This document shows, piece by piece, positions 43,990 to 56,000 of a DNA stretch of 64,000 nucleotides. This DNA is from Flectonema sp. DT1601 (Eukaryota > Euglenozoa > Diplonemea > Diplonemida > Diplonemidae). The stretch lies in the NCBI GenBank assembly GCA_964019425.1, contig OZ025795.1, forward strand, positions 748,001 to 812,000, in the 5' to 3' direction. The position numbers and the translations under genes are program-made. The notes below the pieces were generated by a model, which was not told the DNA's origin, did not search any database, and saw nothing but the letters and a program-made list of their open reading frames with translations. Numbering within the stretch: position 1 is the stretch's first letter; each line of letters begins with the position of its first letter.

Positions 43990-46636
43990 TATTGTTTGGA
44001 AGAAACTGAGTAAAAGTAAATAAAGTAAAATTAACAAAAGTGGACCAACTATAAAATATTTCAACAAGCATCATCATCATCTTTTTTTCCTTAGATTACA
44101 ACATTGAAAAATAAAAAAACTAAAAAAAATAAAATAAAAAGAAAAGTTCAAAACGGGAAAAAAGAAAAAGAGAAAAAAAAAAAACAACTGAGTCTTTATG
44201 ATTTGTGAGCAGGTATATCAATGCCAGTGTGGTTGTGGTGTTCGGGAAAGCGGATTTTAAAGTACAAAAACAGAGCAGTCCCTTTCTTTTCTTTTCTTCT
44301 TTTAAAAAAAAAAAAAAAAGGATTTGTAGTTTTATTCCTCACGGGGAAGGGAATTGGGTCCCTTGGTTTTAGTTTCTTTTTTTTTTTTTATAAATCTGTA
44401 ATTAGTTTTTTCACAGTTCCACACACCATGAAACAAAAAGATCTTTTGTGCAACAACAAGCCGTATATAAGTTTTTAAGTAAATGAGACAACGTTATGCT
44501 GCCACTTCAAGGAAAAAAAAAAAAAAAAAAAAAACTAACTTCCAAAAACGGCAAAATGAACAAAAAGAAACATCCTTGTTAAACTTAATTACTATGTAAG
44601 GGTTCGTGTGAAGACTCAAATCACGCAAGAAGAAAAAAATGATATTGTGTTACAGTTAAAAAAAAAGGGTATCCCGAAAACATTCCCAGTTGGTAATCTT
44701 ATTTCAGTAGAAAAAGAGATTCTCATCCATTGAGCTAAAATCCATAGATTCATGATTTGGGTTTTGGGCAGGACACACATTTTCTCTGAGAGAATCATAA
44801 CAGAATCGTACAACAAGTATACGATGGTAACCAGCTGTTTGTTTGTTTATTTTTTTTTTTTTTTCAGTTTTAAAATTGTTTTCTTTTTTTCTTGTACGGA
44901 AACGCAGTTGGAAGGGGAACAAGGGTAACGATGTGGCTCATTCTCGACGGATCTGAATTTCAAAAAAAATTCTAAAAAAAGAAGGAAAAAAAAAAAAAAA
45001 CGAAGGAGAAAAACGCGCAACAACACAAATGCAACGCTCAATTGTCATTTTCTGCCAAATCGAATTTGAGGAACTACGTTGTTTTCTTCACTTAGGTGAA
45101 AAGGGAAATTTTTTTTTTTTTTTTGTTTGCAACTTCGTGGAAAAAAAAAGAAATTCATCACATACTCTTCAGTATAATTCACTTATCCACAAACAGTTTT
45201 TTTTTTTTTAATGATTTCTGGCTGGTTAACCGCAAATTGCCACGACTTGCCGCGTGCTGTTAGCTAACAGCTATTTTAAGCACGCTTTTTTCTAGTAGCA
45301 ATTTTTTTTTTTTTTTTTTTTTTTTAAAATTTCTCTCTGTTCATGTTATTGGAACTCTCAGGTAAATCTGTCAATTTGTTTCATAAAAAGAAGAAAAAAA
45401 AAAAGGGAGGATGGGGAAAACACCAAAATTGGAACTAGCCTACTTATTTTTTTTTTTCTTTTTGCACACAATTCGGACAAAAAAAACAGAACAACTGGTG
45501 AAGCAGAAAGTTAAGTTATAAAGTTGTTGCTGTTTCTTTTTTTTTTTTTTTTTTTTTTTATTGACATAGAATGCACTTCCATCGGAAGCCAGACAGCTAC
45601 TGCGCTAATAAAGGCTGTTGAGAGAATGCACTCTCTTGGTTTTCTTGTATTGACTTCAGTTGCTGTCTCGTTCTTACCGAATATGTGCCACCGGATGTGT
45701 TTTGCTCCCATTTTTTTTTTAAAAAAACAGTTCATCTTAGCTACTTCGACCGCTTATCGTCCTGAAATAACAAACCTCCACAACGGGGAATAGGATGCAA
45801 AAGAAAATAGGATTCGGGAAGGGGAAAAATTGAAAAAAAAATATATTGTCTTTTTTTTTTTTTTTTTTTTTTGTGTTCTGTTTGTTTCCTTTTCTCACTT
45901 TCCCTTTTTTTTTTTTTTTTTTTTTAATTTTTCTTTTTTTTTTTGATTTTTCTTTTGTTTTTTTGTTTTTTTCTCCATGACCAAGTGTGATTTTAAAAAA
46001 AAAAAAAAAAAAGAAGAAGAAGAAGAATAATAATAATTCAAAGAACCCTAACAAGGAGTGCGTGTTTTCAGGAAGTCAGCAACATTATGGGAAACACACG
46101 ATCTCTTATAGATTTTTTCATCTGCTGCTTTAAAAATCTCCAAACAGAACTGCGTTCCAAACTTGACTTTCCTTGTGTTGCGCATACTTGACAATCAGAC
46201 ATATATGGGCACAGCACGTACAAAAAAAAAGGCGGGAAAAAAAAGAATAAAAATTGGTTACACGGAAGGGAGCACAGACTTTTTCTTGTTCATTTATTCA
46301 TTTATATTTTTTTTTTTTTTTTTTCCCCCTCATCATACCACACCGTGATCTATACGGGAAAACAAAATGTATATTGACTCGCACAGTCAAAGAGCGAAAT
46401 CACCATTTTTTTGTGGGCACAGATTTTATCGGGGAAAACATTGCAACTCACGCTATGTAAAGAAGACACACCAGTTGACTGTATCATGCTCTCAGGTTGA
46501 TGTTGAGAGCCCTTTGCAAACGAAAAGCAAGGCACTATATAAAGCATCATAATTTTAACATTTCGCGGACCCTCAGTGTCCGTGAAATAGCCAAATTAAA
46601 TATAATAAGTGATAGGAGAAATTAAGATAAGTAAAG
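43990..46636. other. 2.6-kb gene-free low-complexity region
   Basis: No gene is supported. The stretch is dominated by A-runs and T-runs (for example 44512-44534, 45299-45325, 45538-45559, 45851-45872, 45907-45925, 45995-46012). Short ORFs on both strands mostly translate these runs as Lys or Phe strings. One structured element is noted at 45252-45291. The upper end includes the 3' untranslated region of the PDZ-kinase gene, where a GC-rich stem lies at about 46562-46588. Confidence 0.5.
45252..45291 (+). other. nested inverted repeat ending in a T-run
   Basis: An outer stem GCGTGC (45252-45257) pairs with GCACGC (45280-45285). It encloses the perfect 14-base palindrome CTGTTAGCTAACAG (45257-45270) and is followed at once by TTTTTT. 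A stem followed by a T-run on the plus strand resembles the 3' end of a small RNA gene read by Pol III, but no tRNA-like internal promoter is seen. Confidence 0.35.
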
Positions 46637-49189
46637 TTATGCCGGAGGGTACGGCTGATAAGTCTGAAATGGTCTTAAAAGATTTTGATGAAATCCAAAA
46701 CAATGAATTTTATGATGATGAAAAGTAAATTTTAAATAAGGAGCAGAAGGGGAAGTTGTCTTACTTTCACCGAGCACAGTTCCAACAAGAACAAGCCATT
46801 GTTTGTTTGGAACAGCATTTGATAAGAATTCCCTAATCCACTGAGCTTCAACAATGTGACTATTTAATGACATAACACCTTTATAAAGCTGCTGAATAAC
46901 TTCTCTCGGTAGATTCGTATCTTCAATACGGAATCCATCAACTTCTTTACCATTCATATGAACTGATGTTTCCTGTTCTTTTTCTTTAGTACCGCTGGTT
47001 CCTACAACAAGAAACCCTCTTGATCCAAGTGAGAATCTAATATGATACGATTGAAAGTTATCTAAATCATTTATGTAATCAGACATTTCAGCAGCTGAGT
47101 CGTGACACGCGACCCATGTACATGCTGGATGATTCATTCTCAAATCACTTATTAACCTTGATAGTGCTGTCTCATGCCTTCCATCTCTAGGGTCAAGCGA
47201 GGACTCAATAGTCATTAATACTTCTTTACTAGTTCTTCTTGTCTCTTGATCTACTTCAATTGCTCTGGCGTTGGCCATCCAGTGGGCTTCTTCACGTTCT
47301 TGTAGGACTTCACGAAGGGCAGCGAGTCCAGGGTAATTTGAACACATTGGAGGGTTACAGTCAACGTTTTCAGCTTCCAATAATCTCCTAAGTGGCTTAA
47401 TAACACAATCCTTCTCTCCTTTTAATTTCAAAGAAGCTCCTCCCTTGCTGTGAAGCATTTCTTCGAGATCTTTGGTATCGATTTCTTGTATGCTGAGTGC
47501 TCTGTCTTTGCTTTTAATTTCAAGGAGTTGCATTCCTTCTTCGAGGCCGAGTTGGTCAGCTTTTGATCCGACAGTGACGTGTTTAATTTGATGGGTTTTT
47601 TCATCGAGTTCAACACCGAAAGGTTCGTCTTGTTTAAGAAGAACATTTACCTTCATATCTAACTGACTGTGACCAATCGATGCTGAAGGTCTGTCTAATC
47701 TCTTCCATGAACTGCTATCAGACATTGTAAACCATTCATGTTCTTGAAGTGAACTAGCAGTTGGTCTCTTTGTGTAATCTCTAACAAGACATGCTTGAAC
47801 AAAATCCTTAGCTGGTTGAGTTATTTTATCCCATGGATCAGCAGGGAAATCGAAATCTTCAGTAATTATAGATTTCACAACTGTGGCTAAGTCTGCTGTC
47901 GGGCCTCCCTTTCCTTCTAATGCTGGATGGTATCCAGATAACAGAATGTATGAGATGATACCAAGTGACCAAATATCACATCTTGCGTCGTATCCTCCTG
48001 CCATTTCATAGCAGCCTGTTAGTTGATTGGCAACGTTGGCCATTACGCCTTTGCGTTTTTGAAGCATCAGTTGAAGTAATTCAGGACTGCAGTAGATTGG
48101 TGATCCGACAAGACCTTCAACACTTTCGAATTTCTCATCTTGTTTAAACTTAATAGCCATTCCAAAATCACAGATGCATATCGTTGATGATAAATGACTG
48201 ACCACATCTTCTGTCGTGTATTCTGCGATCTCAGACTCTCTCAGTGAAGAGAGTGAAGCAATATCACGAAGAGAACCCATCCTACCACCGTGTGATAGTA
48301 AATGTTCTCCCATAGATCCATGTGCTGCTGAATTAACTGAAGTGATACTTTTAAATGCTGGAGTCTTACTGCTGGAGTGTTGGTCATGACCTGATGCTGC
48401 GTCCTTTGTTGATCCAGCAGAGGTAATACTTCTGAAACATGGTTTGTGATGGTGGTGATCAGGTTCTTTCTTCTCTTCAAGTTCGTGTCTGATGTGCTCG
48501 AGACACGATGCTTCCTGTGCTTTGAGCTTCTTCTTAAGAAGAAGGTTAGCAGGTTTCAAATCTCTGTGACAGACACCTTTACTATGCATGTGAGTTACTC
48601 CCGCAAGAACGTTTTTAATAATTCGCATGACTACCTGTTCGGTATAGATTTGGACGTGTTCACTGACAGAGCAGAGTAATTCTCCACCTCTACACATGTC
48701 CATGACTGTGATCACGTGGTTCTGACATTCAAAACTATCTCTGAACGGTACGATATTTGGATGCGATAATTCTTTTAGGACCTGCATCTCTCTGTGAGCC
48801 ATTTCCCATCCTAAGTCGTCGGTATCTTTCTTACTAACGATCTTAACAGCAACAGCATTATGAATATTATTAGTTGGTGTTGGTGCTTGGTGGTGAGCGT
48901 CTGCATGAATAGCTCTCCAAACAGAACCGTAGGCTCCCCTTCCAATTTCATATTTTATCTCGTAACGTTTTGAAAAAGTTGGGGACCACTCTCTCCAATC
49001 TGAAGGCGGCTTCAGATGATAATGATGAACAACATTCACGTCATGTAAACTCGCTGCTCTCGCATTCTTTGAGACTGTCTTCCAACCGTGACCATTAGCA
49101 CTGAGTGGAGATCCAACCTTTTCCTTTTTTTCAGCGGACTTCTTCGCAACACCGCCAGGCTTCTGTTCGGTACTTTGGGAGCAGCCCAT
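46637..49189 (-). CDS. CAMK-like protein kinase with PDZ-like domain and N-myristoylation signal
   Basis: The product has 850 aa. The N-terminus MGCSQSTEQK fits N-myristoylation at Gly2 and palmitoylation at Cys3, so it should sit on membranes. The kinase domain runs from about 76 to 490: glycine loop IGRGAYGSVWRA, VAVKIVSKK, HRDLKPANLLLK near 208 and CDFGMA near 341. Between the last two is an unusual insert of about 115 residues rich in Ser and His, with a repeated FRSITSAGS / FKSITSVNS motif. A PDZ-like domain follows (about 510-600, FGVELDEKTHQIKHVTVGSK). The last 250 residues are not recognised. A possible donor (GTAAGA near 46767) and acceptor (CCATTTCAG near 46663) could alter the last residues. 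An acceptor (CTCTCACAG) lies 13 nt before the ATG. Confidence 0.85.
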   Translation of the reverse strand: MGCSQSTEQKPGGVAKKSAEKKEKVGSPLSANGHGWKTVSKNARAASLHDVNVVHHYHLKPPSDWREWSPTFSKRYEIKYEIGRGAYGSVWRAIHADAHHQAPTPTNNIHNAVAVKIVSKKDTDDLGWEMAHREMQVLKELSHPNIVPFRDSFECQNHVITVMDMCRGGELLCSVSEHVQIYTEQVVMRIIKNVLAGVTHMHSKGVCHRDLKPANLLLKKKLKAQEASCLEHIRHELEEKKEPDHHHHKPCFRSITSAGSTKDAASGHDQHSSSKTPAFKSITSVNSAAHGSMGEHLLSHGGRMGSLRDIASLSSLRESEIAEYTTEDVVSHLSSTICICDFGMAIKFKQDEKFESVEGLVGSPIYCSPELLQLMLQKRKGVMANVANQLTGCYEMAGGYDARCDIWSLGIISYILLSGYHPALEGKGGPTADLATVVKSIITEDFDFPADPWDKITQPAKDFVQACLVRDYTKRPTASSLQEHEWFTMSDSSSWKRLDRPSASIGHSQLDMKVNVLLKQDEPFGVELDEKTHQIKHVTVGSKADQLGLEEGMQLLEIKSKDRALSIQEIDTKDLEEMLHSKGGASLKLKGEKDCVIKPLRRLLEAENVDCNPPMCSNYPGLAALREVLQEREEAHWMANARAIEVDQETRRTSKEVLMTIESSLDPRDGRHETALSRLISDLRMNHPACTWVACHDSAAEMSDYINDLDNFQSYHIRFSLGSRGFLVVGTSGTKEKEQETSVHMNGKEVDGFRIEDTNLPREVIQQLYKGVMSLNSHIVEAQWIREFLSNAVPNKQWLVLVGTVLGESKTTSPSAPYLKFTFHHHKIHCFGFHQNLLRPFQTYQPYPPA

Positions 49190-49379
49190 GTGCCAACCCT
49201 GTCTGTGAGAGGAATAGATATTTAAAAAATCGACACACTAAAGTACCGACATCACAAATTGTTATTCTTTATAGCACCTTCTGTTTAAGGAATACAGTTA
49301 AAAAAAACAAAAAGAAAAAAAAATTATCCTCACAAATTATAGCTACATAATAATACAGCTGGCTAAGCTCAGACTGGGT

Positions 49380-50642
49380 TTACTCAAACAAAATTAGATC
49401 GCTCGACTTCACTCTCTTGTATTGCAGAGAGTGACCCAAATCACAAACAGGTCTCGCTATAAGATATCGATTCTTTGAGAGAGCTGTTTTACACCACCAG
49501 GTGTTCCCTTTATAATGAACTAGTTGACCAACTATCGGATGGTCAGATACATTAAATGAATAAAAAGTACCATCAGATAATATCCCTTCAATTTTAACAT
49601 CACTACTGTCCGGTAGAACTGTTACAGCAGCAACAGCAACACCTCTTTTATCACTTGAAGAAGGACTACTGAAGGAGGTATCAGCGCTAATAATAATAAG
49701 TTTTCCGCATGGAGTTCTTCTCACTGCTGGTGAGTCACCATGAGGATGGTGACCAACAACTATAATTTTAACACCACTTTGAATACAACAATCTATCACA
49801 TCAGAGTTGATATCTGCAGGCATCCCTTTGTTTATAAATGAAGTTGTCATAACTGTTCCATTTTTCATGGTGTTGCTGTAGCCGTATCCGACAAGGTTTT
49901 GACCTTTTCGATAGTCATTTTCGTAGCATTTTAAATTGTACGTTTTAAACTCGTGAAGCTTTCTTATCCATGAGATAATGGAACGTGATTTGTGATACTG
50001 AATCGAGCTCTTCGGTGGAGTTAATGTTTCTTCCAACAGAGGAGTTTTACAAATATTTTCATAACATATTGCACCATGAAGGAACAACACGCAATCAATC
50101 TTAGTTGCGATTTTTGATTTTTTTAAATACGTCCAAAGAAGACCATTAGGAGGTGTTATTTCACGAACTAAACTAACGACACCATCAGGTGAGTAATTGT
50201 CTCGATGGTTTAAGGCTTCTGGAGCACCCATCGTGTATTTCAGTATCCATGATAATTTATCACGTTTGGTAGGTTTTCGTTGTAAGTTCTCAACGAATTG
50301 CTTCCACGTTAGTTGCGGTTTAGTCCAAAAAATGTTACTACAGCGTGGCTGATGTAGTTCTTTTCGTATTCTCAATTTGCATGAATCTCTGTTTCCAATT
50401 ATAAGATGCACCCTTTTGTTATATTTTTTTTTAAAATTTAATAGTGTCAATAACACTCTTTTATCGTCTCCACGATCACAGGCATCACCTCCAAAGACGA
50501 ATTCAGAATTGGGGTTGTCATTGAATTCTATTTGAGAGTGGTTTGTTAAATTTAGTGTTGGGTTAAGATGAACTGCTTTTTTTAAATATTCAAAATTCCC
50601 CTCAACGTCAGTTATGAAGGCTATTCGTCTTGGAGATTTCAT
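49380..50642 (-). CDS. calcineurin-like metallophosphoesterase
   Basis: The predicted protein has 420 aa from the ATG at 50642, which follows an acceptor (TATTCATTACAG) by 6 nt. It carries the metal-binding motifs of the calcineurin-like phosphoesterase superfamily in order: ITDVEGN (DxE in place of the usual DxH), FGGDACDRGDD, LIIGNRDS, FLHGA and VVGHHPHGDS. The first motif's DVEG variant occurs in some protist and bacterial relatives. The C-terminal 80 residues, after the beta-sandwich, are not recognised. It is likely a soluble phosphatase of unknown substrate. It ends only about 175 bases before the next gene's acceptor, which leaves little space for a separate promoter. Confidence 0.86.
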   Translation of the reverse strand: MKSPRRIAFITDVEGNFEYLKKAVHLNPTLNLTNHSQIEFNDNPNSEFVFGGDACDRGDDKRVLLTLLNFKKKYNKRVHLIIGNRDSCKLRIRKELHQPRCSNIFWTKPQLTWKQFVENLQRKPTKRDKLSWILKYTMGAPEALNHRDNYSPDGVVSLVREITPPNGLLWTYLKKSKIATKIDCVLFLHGAICYENICKTPLLEETLTPPKSSIQYHKSRSIISWIRKLHEFKTYNLKCYENDYRKGQNLVGYGYSNTMKNGTVMTTSFINKGMPADINSDVIDCCIQSGVKIIVVGHHPHGDSPAVRRTPCGKLIIISADTSFSSPSSSDKRGVAVAAVTVLPDSSDVKIEGILSDGTFYSFNVSDHPIVGQLVHYKGNTWWCKTALSKNRYLIARPVCDLGHSLQYKRVKSSDLILFE

Positions 50643-50812
50643 TTTAATCTGTAATGAATAATTAATTTTGAAGTTTTTTTTTTTTTTTACCATTGTCTTT
50701 CAGTGGAATTCTATTCAACAAAGGCAAGTATAACAATACAGAATAACAGAAATGTATAGAAGAAGAAAAAAAAAAGTGTTTTGCGGTTTTGCGGTTTTGC
50801 GGTTTTTTTTTT

Positions 50813-50987
50813 TTAAAGTACGTTCATTTCATCTGTAGCCTTATTTTCCCAATAAGAGATAAACTCATCCCAATCTAAGGGTGAGTACGGAGCTGGGCAT
50901 ACAAGAGCTACCTGATGAGATGTAATTTGTTGACTTCGTTGCTGCTGTTGCTGAGGTTTTTGTGATGGTTGTGCCTGAGGTGGTTGC

Positions 50988-51020
<33 letters not shown>

Positions 51021-52686
51021 GGCCTCGCCGGCTTTGATACTTTTTGAGGCTTTGGTTTTGGTTCTAACTTAGTAATAAATCTGTGTTATATTATTTTTAA
51101 ATTGCGCACTTATATAAGTTGAGTTATGTACATCTAACAAAGATAAATGAAATCAAACAAAAATAAAACGTAGTCCAATAAAAGGAAGGGGATTTAATAC
51201 GATACGAAAAGATATATCTGGGAAGAATACTACAGGTCTTTGCACAAAAAATAAAAACAATAAAAGTACTGTAACATGGATTCGGATGCCAGCACAATCG
51301 TTGGCGTTCAAACTGGCACTCCAGCAGGAATGAACGAGCTCCACACTGCAACAAACAGTGATCAGGCGGTATAAACTGGTCAGATGCTGAAAAGAACTGC
51401 AACCGTCAACAGAGCCTTTTTCATGAAAATCCTACACCATAGGAGAACAAGAGGTAAGTAACCAAGGATGTGCACCCAAGGTCGGACCGAAAAGTTGTCT
51501 ACGTAGGACAAACCTTTAACCTCGCACTGGTACGCTGCCAAAAAGCAGTCAAGGGTCAACACGCCAGCAACAAGACAAAAGATTCCCGCTCTTAGAAAAG
51601 ATCCCCAGCTGGTAATATAGTAATGCAGCAGATTCTTACCAGGCTGCTCCAAGGATTGTAGTGATCGACCACCAGCTCCAAGGATTGTAGTGATCGACCA
51701 CCAGCTCCAAGGATTGTAGTGATCGACCACCAGCTCCCACCCTGCCCGGAGGCTAACAGGTTGAAAACAACTAAGGAAAAAAAAGAAATGAGGGTAACTT
51801 GATACTAAAATTAAATGGAAAGTAACTTAAAACTGGCTAAAACGAATATAGGTTCGGCCAAAGCAATATAGAATCCGATGAGGTGCACTTATCCTTTTGG
51901 ATTAGTTGCAGCCTAAACCTGGCTCGTCCTGGGTCATGGCTGGCAGATTTTTAAACTTCACACTCCGCATCGTGACAAATGAGTGTAAAAGGAAGGACAA
52001 GAGCTGTCTACAATGTGACAAGACAGACATCACTACTGAAGAAGCCACCACCGATCCCTAAGTGTGACAGGTGTTCTGTTGCATCGTAGAATGGAAGGCC
52101 GATGCCAAAAAGATTGCCCAATCCCCTTGCACATTATACTAAGAGATCAACAATTGGTATCAACAAAAAGTCCCACATGTGCTGTCGAATATGGGGATTC
52201 GGGGCCACGTTCCACAGGTTTAACGCCCCATGCCCTGTAGTCCGTTACAGCTTAAAAATATTATTCATCCACATTTCGAAATCAAATAAACATAATAGTT
52301 ACATTAAAGGAAAATTAAAAAGGGAAGGGTGAAACGTGAAACCTTGACAATGTAAAAATAAAATCATTCAACAAGAAATGAAAATTTGTGATCATAAATA
52401 ACAAGACAAACACAACATACATTGTATCATAGGTTTTTAATCCATTCCTTTCAGGAGACATGCCCATATTAATAGGTACGCGTTCCGGATATTTTGTTAA
52501 CTGAAGGATTCCTTCAATACCTGCACCAGATGCGTGGATGTGAAAACTTGTTTTTAGATTTTCTAATTTTGATATTTGCTGGTCAAACGGCTTCCCTGGA
52601 GCAACCGACCAAATAAACTTCCCATCTTTCGAATCTGTCTTTACTTTTGCGAGTAGCTCCGGACTACCAGTTACTTTAAGTATCAT
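50813..52686 (-). CDS. polyQ-containing hypothetical protein, 177 aa
   Basis: There are two exons, 52421-52686 and 50813-51080, with donor GTATGT and acceptor ATAACACAG; the phases match. The first exon (MILKVTGSPELLAKVKTDSK) encodes a compact beta-like region ending in LTKYPERVPINMGMSPERNG. The second has a Lys/Pro linker, then a run of ten Gln (CAG codons at about 50990-51018), further Gln/Pro, and a conserved-looking end (APYSPLDWDEFISYWENKA). No family is recognised. The 1.34-kb intron holds a repeat element and 29-bp tandem repeats. An acceptor (CACATACACAG) lies 10 nt before the ATG. PolyQ length may vary between individuals. Confidence 0.72.
50990..51021. repeat. CAG/CTG trinucleotide run in coding sequence
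   Basis: About ten GCT/CTG units on the plus strand encode the glutamine run of the polyQ protein on the minus strand. Nearby, at about 50780-50803, the 8-bp unit TTTTGCGG repeats three times just past the stop codon. Confidence 0.85.
51081..52420. repeat. intron with dispersed repeat copy 3
   Basis: The intron of the polyQ gene is unusually long. From about 51780 to 52330 it matches the repeat seen at 5448-5780: GAGGGTAACTTGATACTAAA, AAACTGGCTA, GGTTCGGC, then ACAGGTTTAACGCCCCATGC, CCGTTACAGCTTAAAA and ATCAAATAAACA. The two copies are spaced differently inside, so one has gained or lost about 300 bases. No open frame for a mobile-element protein was recognised. Confidence 0.6.
51646..51732. 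repeat. 29-bp tandem repeat, three copies
   Basis: Three identical head-to-tail copies of a 29-bp unit beginning GCTCCAAGGATTGTAG and ending GATCGACCACCA, followed by a 5-base partial copy. It lies inside the intron of the polyQ gene, next to the dispersed repeat. Confidence 0.95.
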
Positions 52687-52699
52687 TGTTTTATTACTG

Positions 52700-53063
52700 T
52701 GTATGTGAATGGATGTTTATTTATTATTTGTGGTTTTCTCTTTTTTTTTTTCAACACGATAAAAAAAACATAAAGCAGGATAGGGTTCTGTTCTTTAGCT
52801 GATAAGTAACGGCAAGAAGACTTTACGAAAGATTAACCACTCACGAAGAAGTAGTCCTCTCATAAAAGAGGTACAATGTGTTCTAAAAGGAAGCTAAAAC
52901 AGACCTGAAATGATCATTTCCATGACCACATAAAAAAACATAAATATCTGGAAAAAAAAAAGGGGAAAGAAAGAAAAAAAAAAGGAATCCTTCATTCTAA
53001 TATCTACCTAACAATAACAATCGTCAATCTAAATTATGTGACTCTTAAACTTTCTAATTAGAA
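52700..53063. other. intergenic region, nothing recognised
   Basis: About 360 bases of AT-rich sequence with short A-runs and T-runs between the SFI1-like gene's stop and the next gene's acceptor. Confidence 0.4.
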
Positions 53064-56000
53064 TTAAGGCGGAGGAACCATTTTCGTAGCTACGTGCTCT
53101 TCCAGTTCATGATCAGCTGCCAGTGCCAGTTCTTTCACTCGTAAGATCTCCTGCAGTCGTCTTATTTCATTGCGGACTACTTCAACACTTTCGGGAGTTG
53201 CTCTGTCTGAGATTGAGACATTCAGAGGATGGCCTTTTGTTGTTTTTGAAGTTTTTTGTTCCACTTTTTTTGACGACTTCCTCGGTTCTTTGTAAGGAGC
53301 GGCACCCGTATTTCTCGGATGAAATGAGCGAGCCATCGTTATAATGTCTTCCCCAGGGGGTTTCGGACCCTGCTGACGTCTTCTGTTTTCTTCCACAACC
53401 TTCTGTTGTTGTGCAGAATAAAGACTTCCACAGTGTCTACGAATAGGAAGATCCTTAACAGTAAATAAACTATCTTCTTTAATCCATTCACCTGCTGCAC
53501 GTCTTTTAACGATGCAGTCATCGTTTGAACAACCAGAGAGTGGATTACATTTAATTCCATTTCGACGTTTACTTGTAACTGTTCGTACTGCTGAACCTGA
53601 ATATATCCCTCCTGTGGTACTTGGGCGAGCTAACTGTTTAATAACAGCAGGAACTGGTACTGAATCAATGACTTCATCTTGCATTGCATTGCGTTCTGTT
53701 TGTGATACAAAACTCAACAAGTCAAGAGCTGACTGATTCTGACGAATACAACCAGGAAGTGGATTCTTGTGATGTTCTTCGAGGAGGAGTTGAAATGCTT
53801 GTTGGGGTTCTTTCGTTACCACTTCGGAGTTGGTTATTATTTTTGGACTCTTTTTATCTTTTGAGTGTCCTCTCTTTTTATCTGGTAGTGTTGATGACAA
53901 CCATTTATCCATCTTACTCGAATCTGTTTGAAGTAATCCGACCCTCGCCTGTCTTAACATCTTTTGATGATATTCTAACTGACTATCATAACTCTTGGGA
54001 CTTGGAGAGGCTGGCTGCATACTAGTTGATGAAGCTGCACTGAGAAGAATATCAGCAGCTCTGTCTTCAGCAGAAGCAGTGTCTAAAAGTTCTAACGCAT
54101 AAGACTTTCCCCAAACCCTACCAGTAGTGGGAGGGTCATTCCTGAGAATTTCAAGAAGATCACTGAGAGGAGATGGTGCTGCTGTAACTGTTTCAACATT
54201 CTCTTTGATGGCGTTGACATGTTTACGACGAGACTTTGATCTGAGTTCCCGTTCGTGTTTTTTAATTAAGAAATCCTGTTGTTCTAATAAACGTTGTTGT
54301 TGTAATCTGTGCCTGACTCGGTCTTTAGTACGCAGATCAAACTCCCTTCGCTGTTTCTGCTTTTGTTGAACCCGTTCACGAGAGTCACGCTCTTGGAGAA
54401 CTTTTTCAGAAAGTCGAGTAGTTACATTAGAGTTTGTGTTTATTCCTCTAATTGGCATGTTTTCTGAAGCTGATACCGTCTCTAACATTGTTAGTGAAGA
54501 CAGTGTATTCATTACACCAGTAACTGATGCAGGTAGATATCCCAATGCAGCAACTAGTAAGGAAAGATTACTATGAGAAGATGAAGTCTGTTTTGGTCGG
54601 ATCTCAACAGCTGTTATTTTTTGTGTTGTAATTCGTCCTCGTCTTGGAGATGGGGATTGTGGTCGGGTGATACTTTTGGGTAGTTTTGCAAGCATTCTCT
54701 GAGCAGATATCTCATGCAGCCTCCTTTCTTGAAATGTACTAATACGAAACATAGCTCCTTCTCTATGTCGTTCTATAACATTCCTACCGTAGTCCTCACT
54801 GGTTAAAAATTTTCTCAATTCCCTTTCAAATTTTCTGACCATTTCTTCCATCTTCTTCCGTTTTGCTTTTTTGACAAATTCCTTCGCATCTTTGAACCGT
54901 TTTTCAATACGGCTTGAGGCTCGTTGTTGCTCGACCTCTGGATCAATCATGGTAGCCAACCTGTAATAACTTAATAAAGTAACACTACAATGGTACAGAC
55001 ATCACTAACAACATATAAACTAGGACGAAGTATCAAAAGAAAAAAACGCAACAAATATATAAAAAAGAAAGGGGAAAAAATCTAAAACAACGACGATAAC
55101 CAAACTGATATATCTATCACTAGGTTTAGTACACGAGGCCCTAAGAAAGACCGAAACTGGTGTAGTAGTGGTTGTAAAAATAATTATAAATCTAAATCGG
55201 TTAGACCCTACCTTGAATAAGAAGTAACAGTACTATCCTCAACAGAGCAGTTCTTAGAAGGTGAGTAAGTTGTATGCGACTGCATGGCTTCAGTTGTTGT
55301 GTACGTAGTGTCAGACTGTCCTTCATGATCAACACGCTGCTCTTGATATGCTTCAGATCTCTTAGTTATTTCATCACCTCCTAACTTTCTTAATGGAACC
55401 TCCTCTTCTATTGAACTTGATGGTGTTGGAACTCCTTCTAACTTATCAAAAGCTACCTTCTGTTGATGCTGTTGATGTACAAATGACATTCCCTGAAACC
55501 ACTGTTGATGTTGTTATTAGTGTTGCTAAAGACTTAGTAAATCAAAAAAATAAAATAAAATAAAAAAAAGACATACATCCGTAACAAGTCTCGTAACTCG
55601 ATCATCAACCTGTTGGATGGTTGTTGGGATTTCAAACTGTTTTGGAGCGAATGTTGGAATCATTGGCTGTAGTCGGATAGGTATGTCTTCTGGTTGCTCA
55701 GGTACGTCTTGTTCCTTTAGTCTGATGGGAATATCTTCAGCGATAATTACATCTTCATTCTTAAGATTAATTGGTACATCTTCGATAACCACGTTATCAA
55801 CTTCTTTAATAATGAATTCATAGTTTTTGATCACATCATCTCTCGTTGATTCAATGCCGTGAGTGAAATACTCTTTTCCCTGTAAAATACTATCGCTAAC
55901 CCTCTCCCTTATCGGAGACTGATACGGAGAAGTAGCTCGTTGATCCCAACGAGGTGATTTATATATTTGCTTACTGGCTACAGTTGCAATAGTTGCAATC

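Noticed and set aside
46555-46592. Stem with a CAGTGT loop resembling an iron-responsive element
   Set aside because: It is on the plus strand, antisense to the genes, and the stem and bulged C do not fit the element's consensus.
53064-55489. Two ORFs (53064-54959 and 55208-55489) that look like separate genes
   Set aside because: They join in frame to each other and to the upstream 55577-58354 exon by GT-AG introns.
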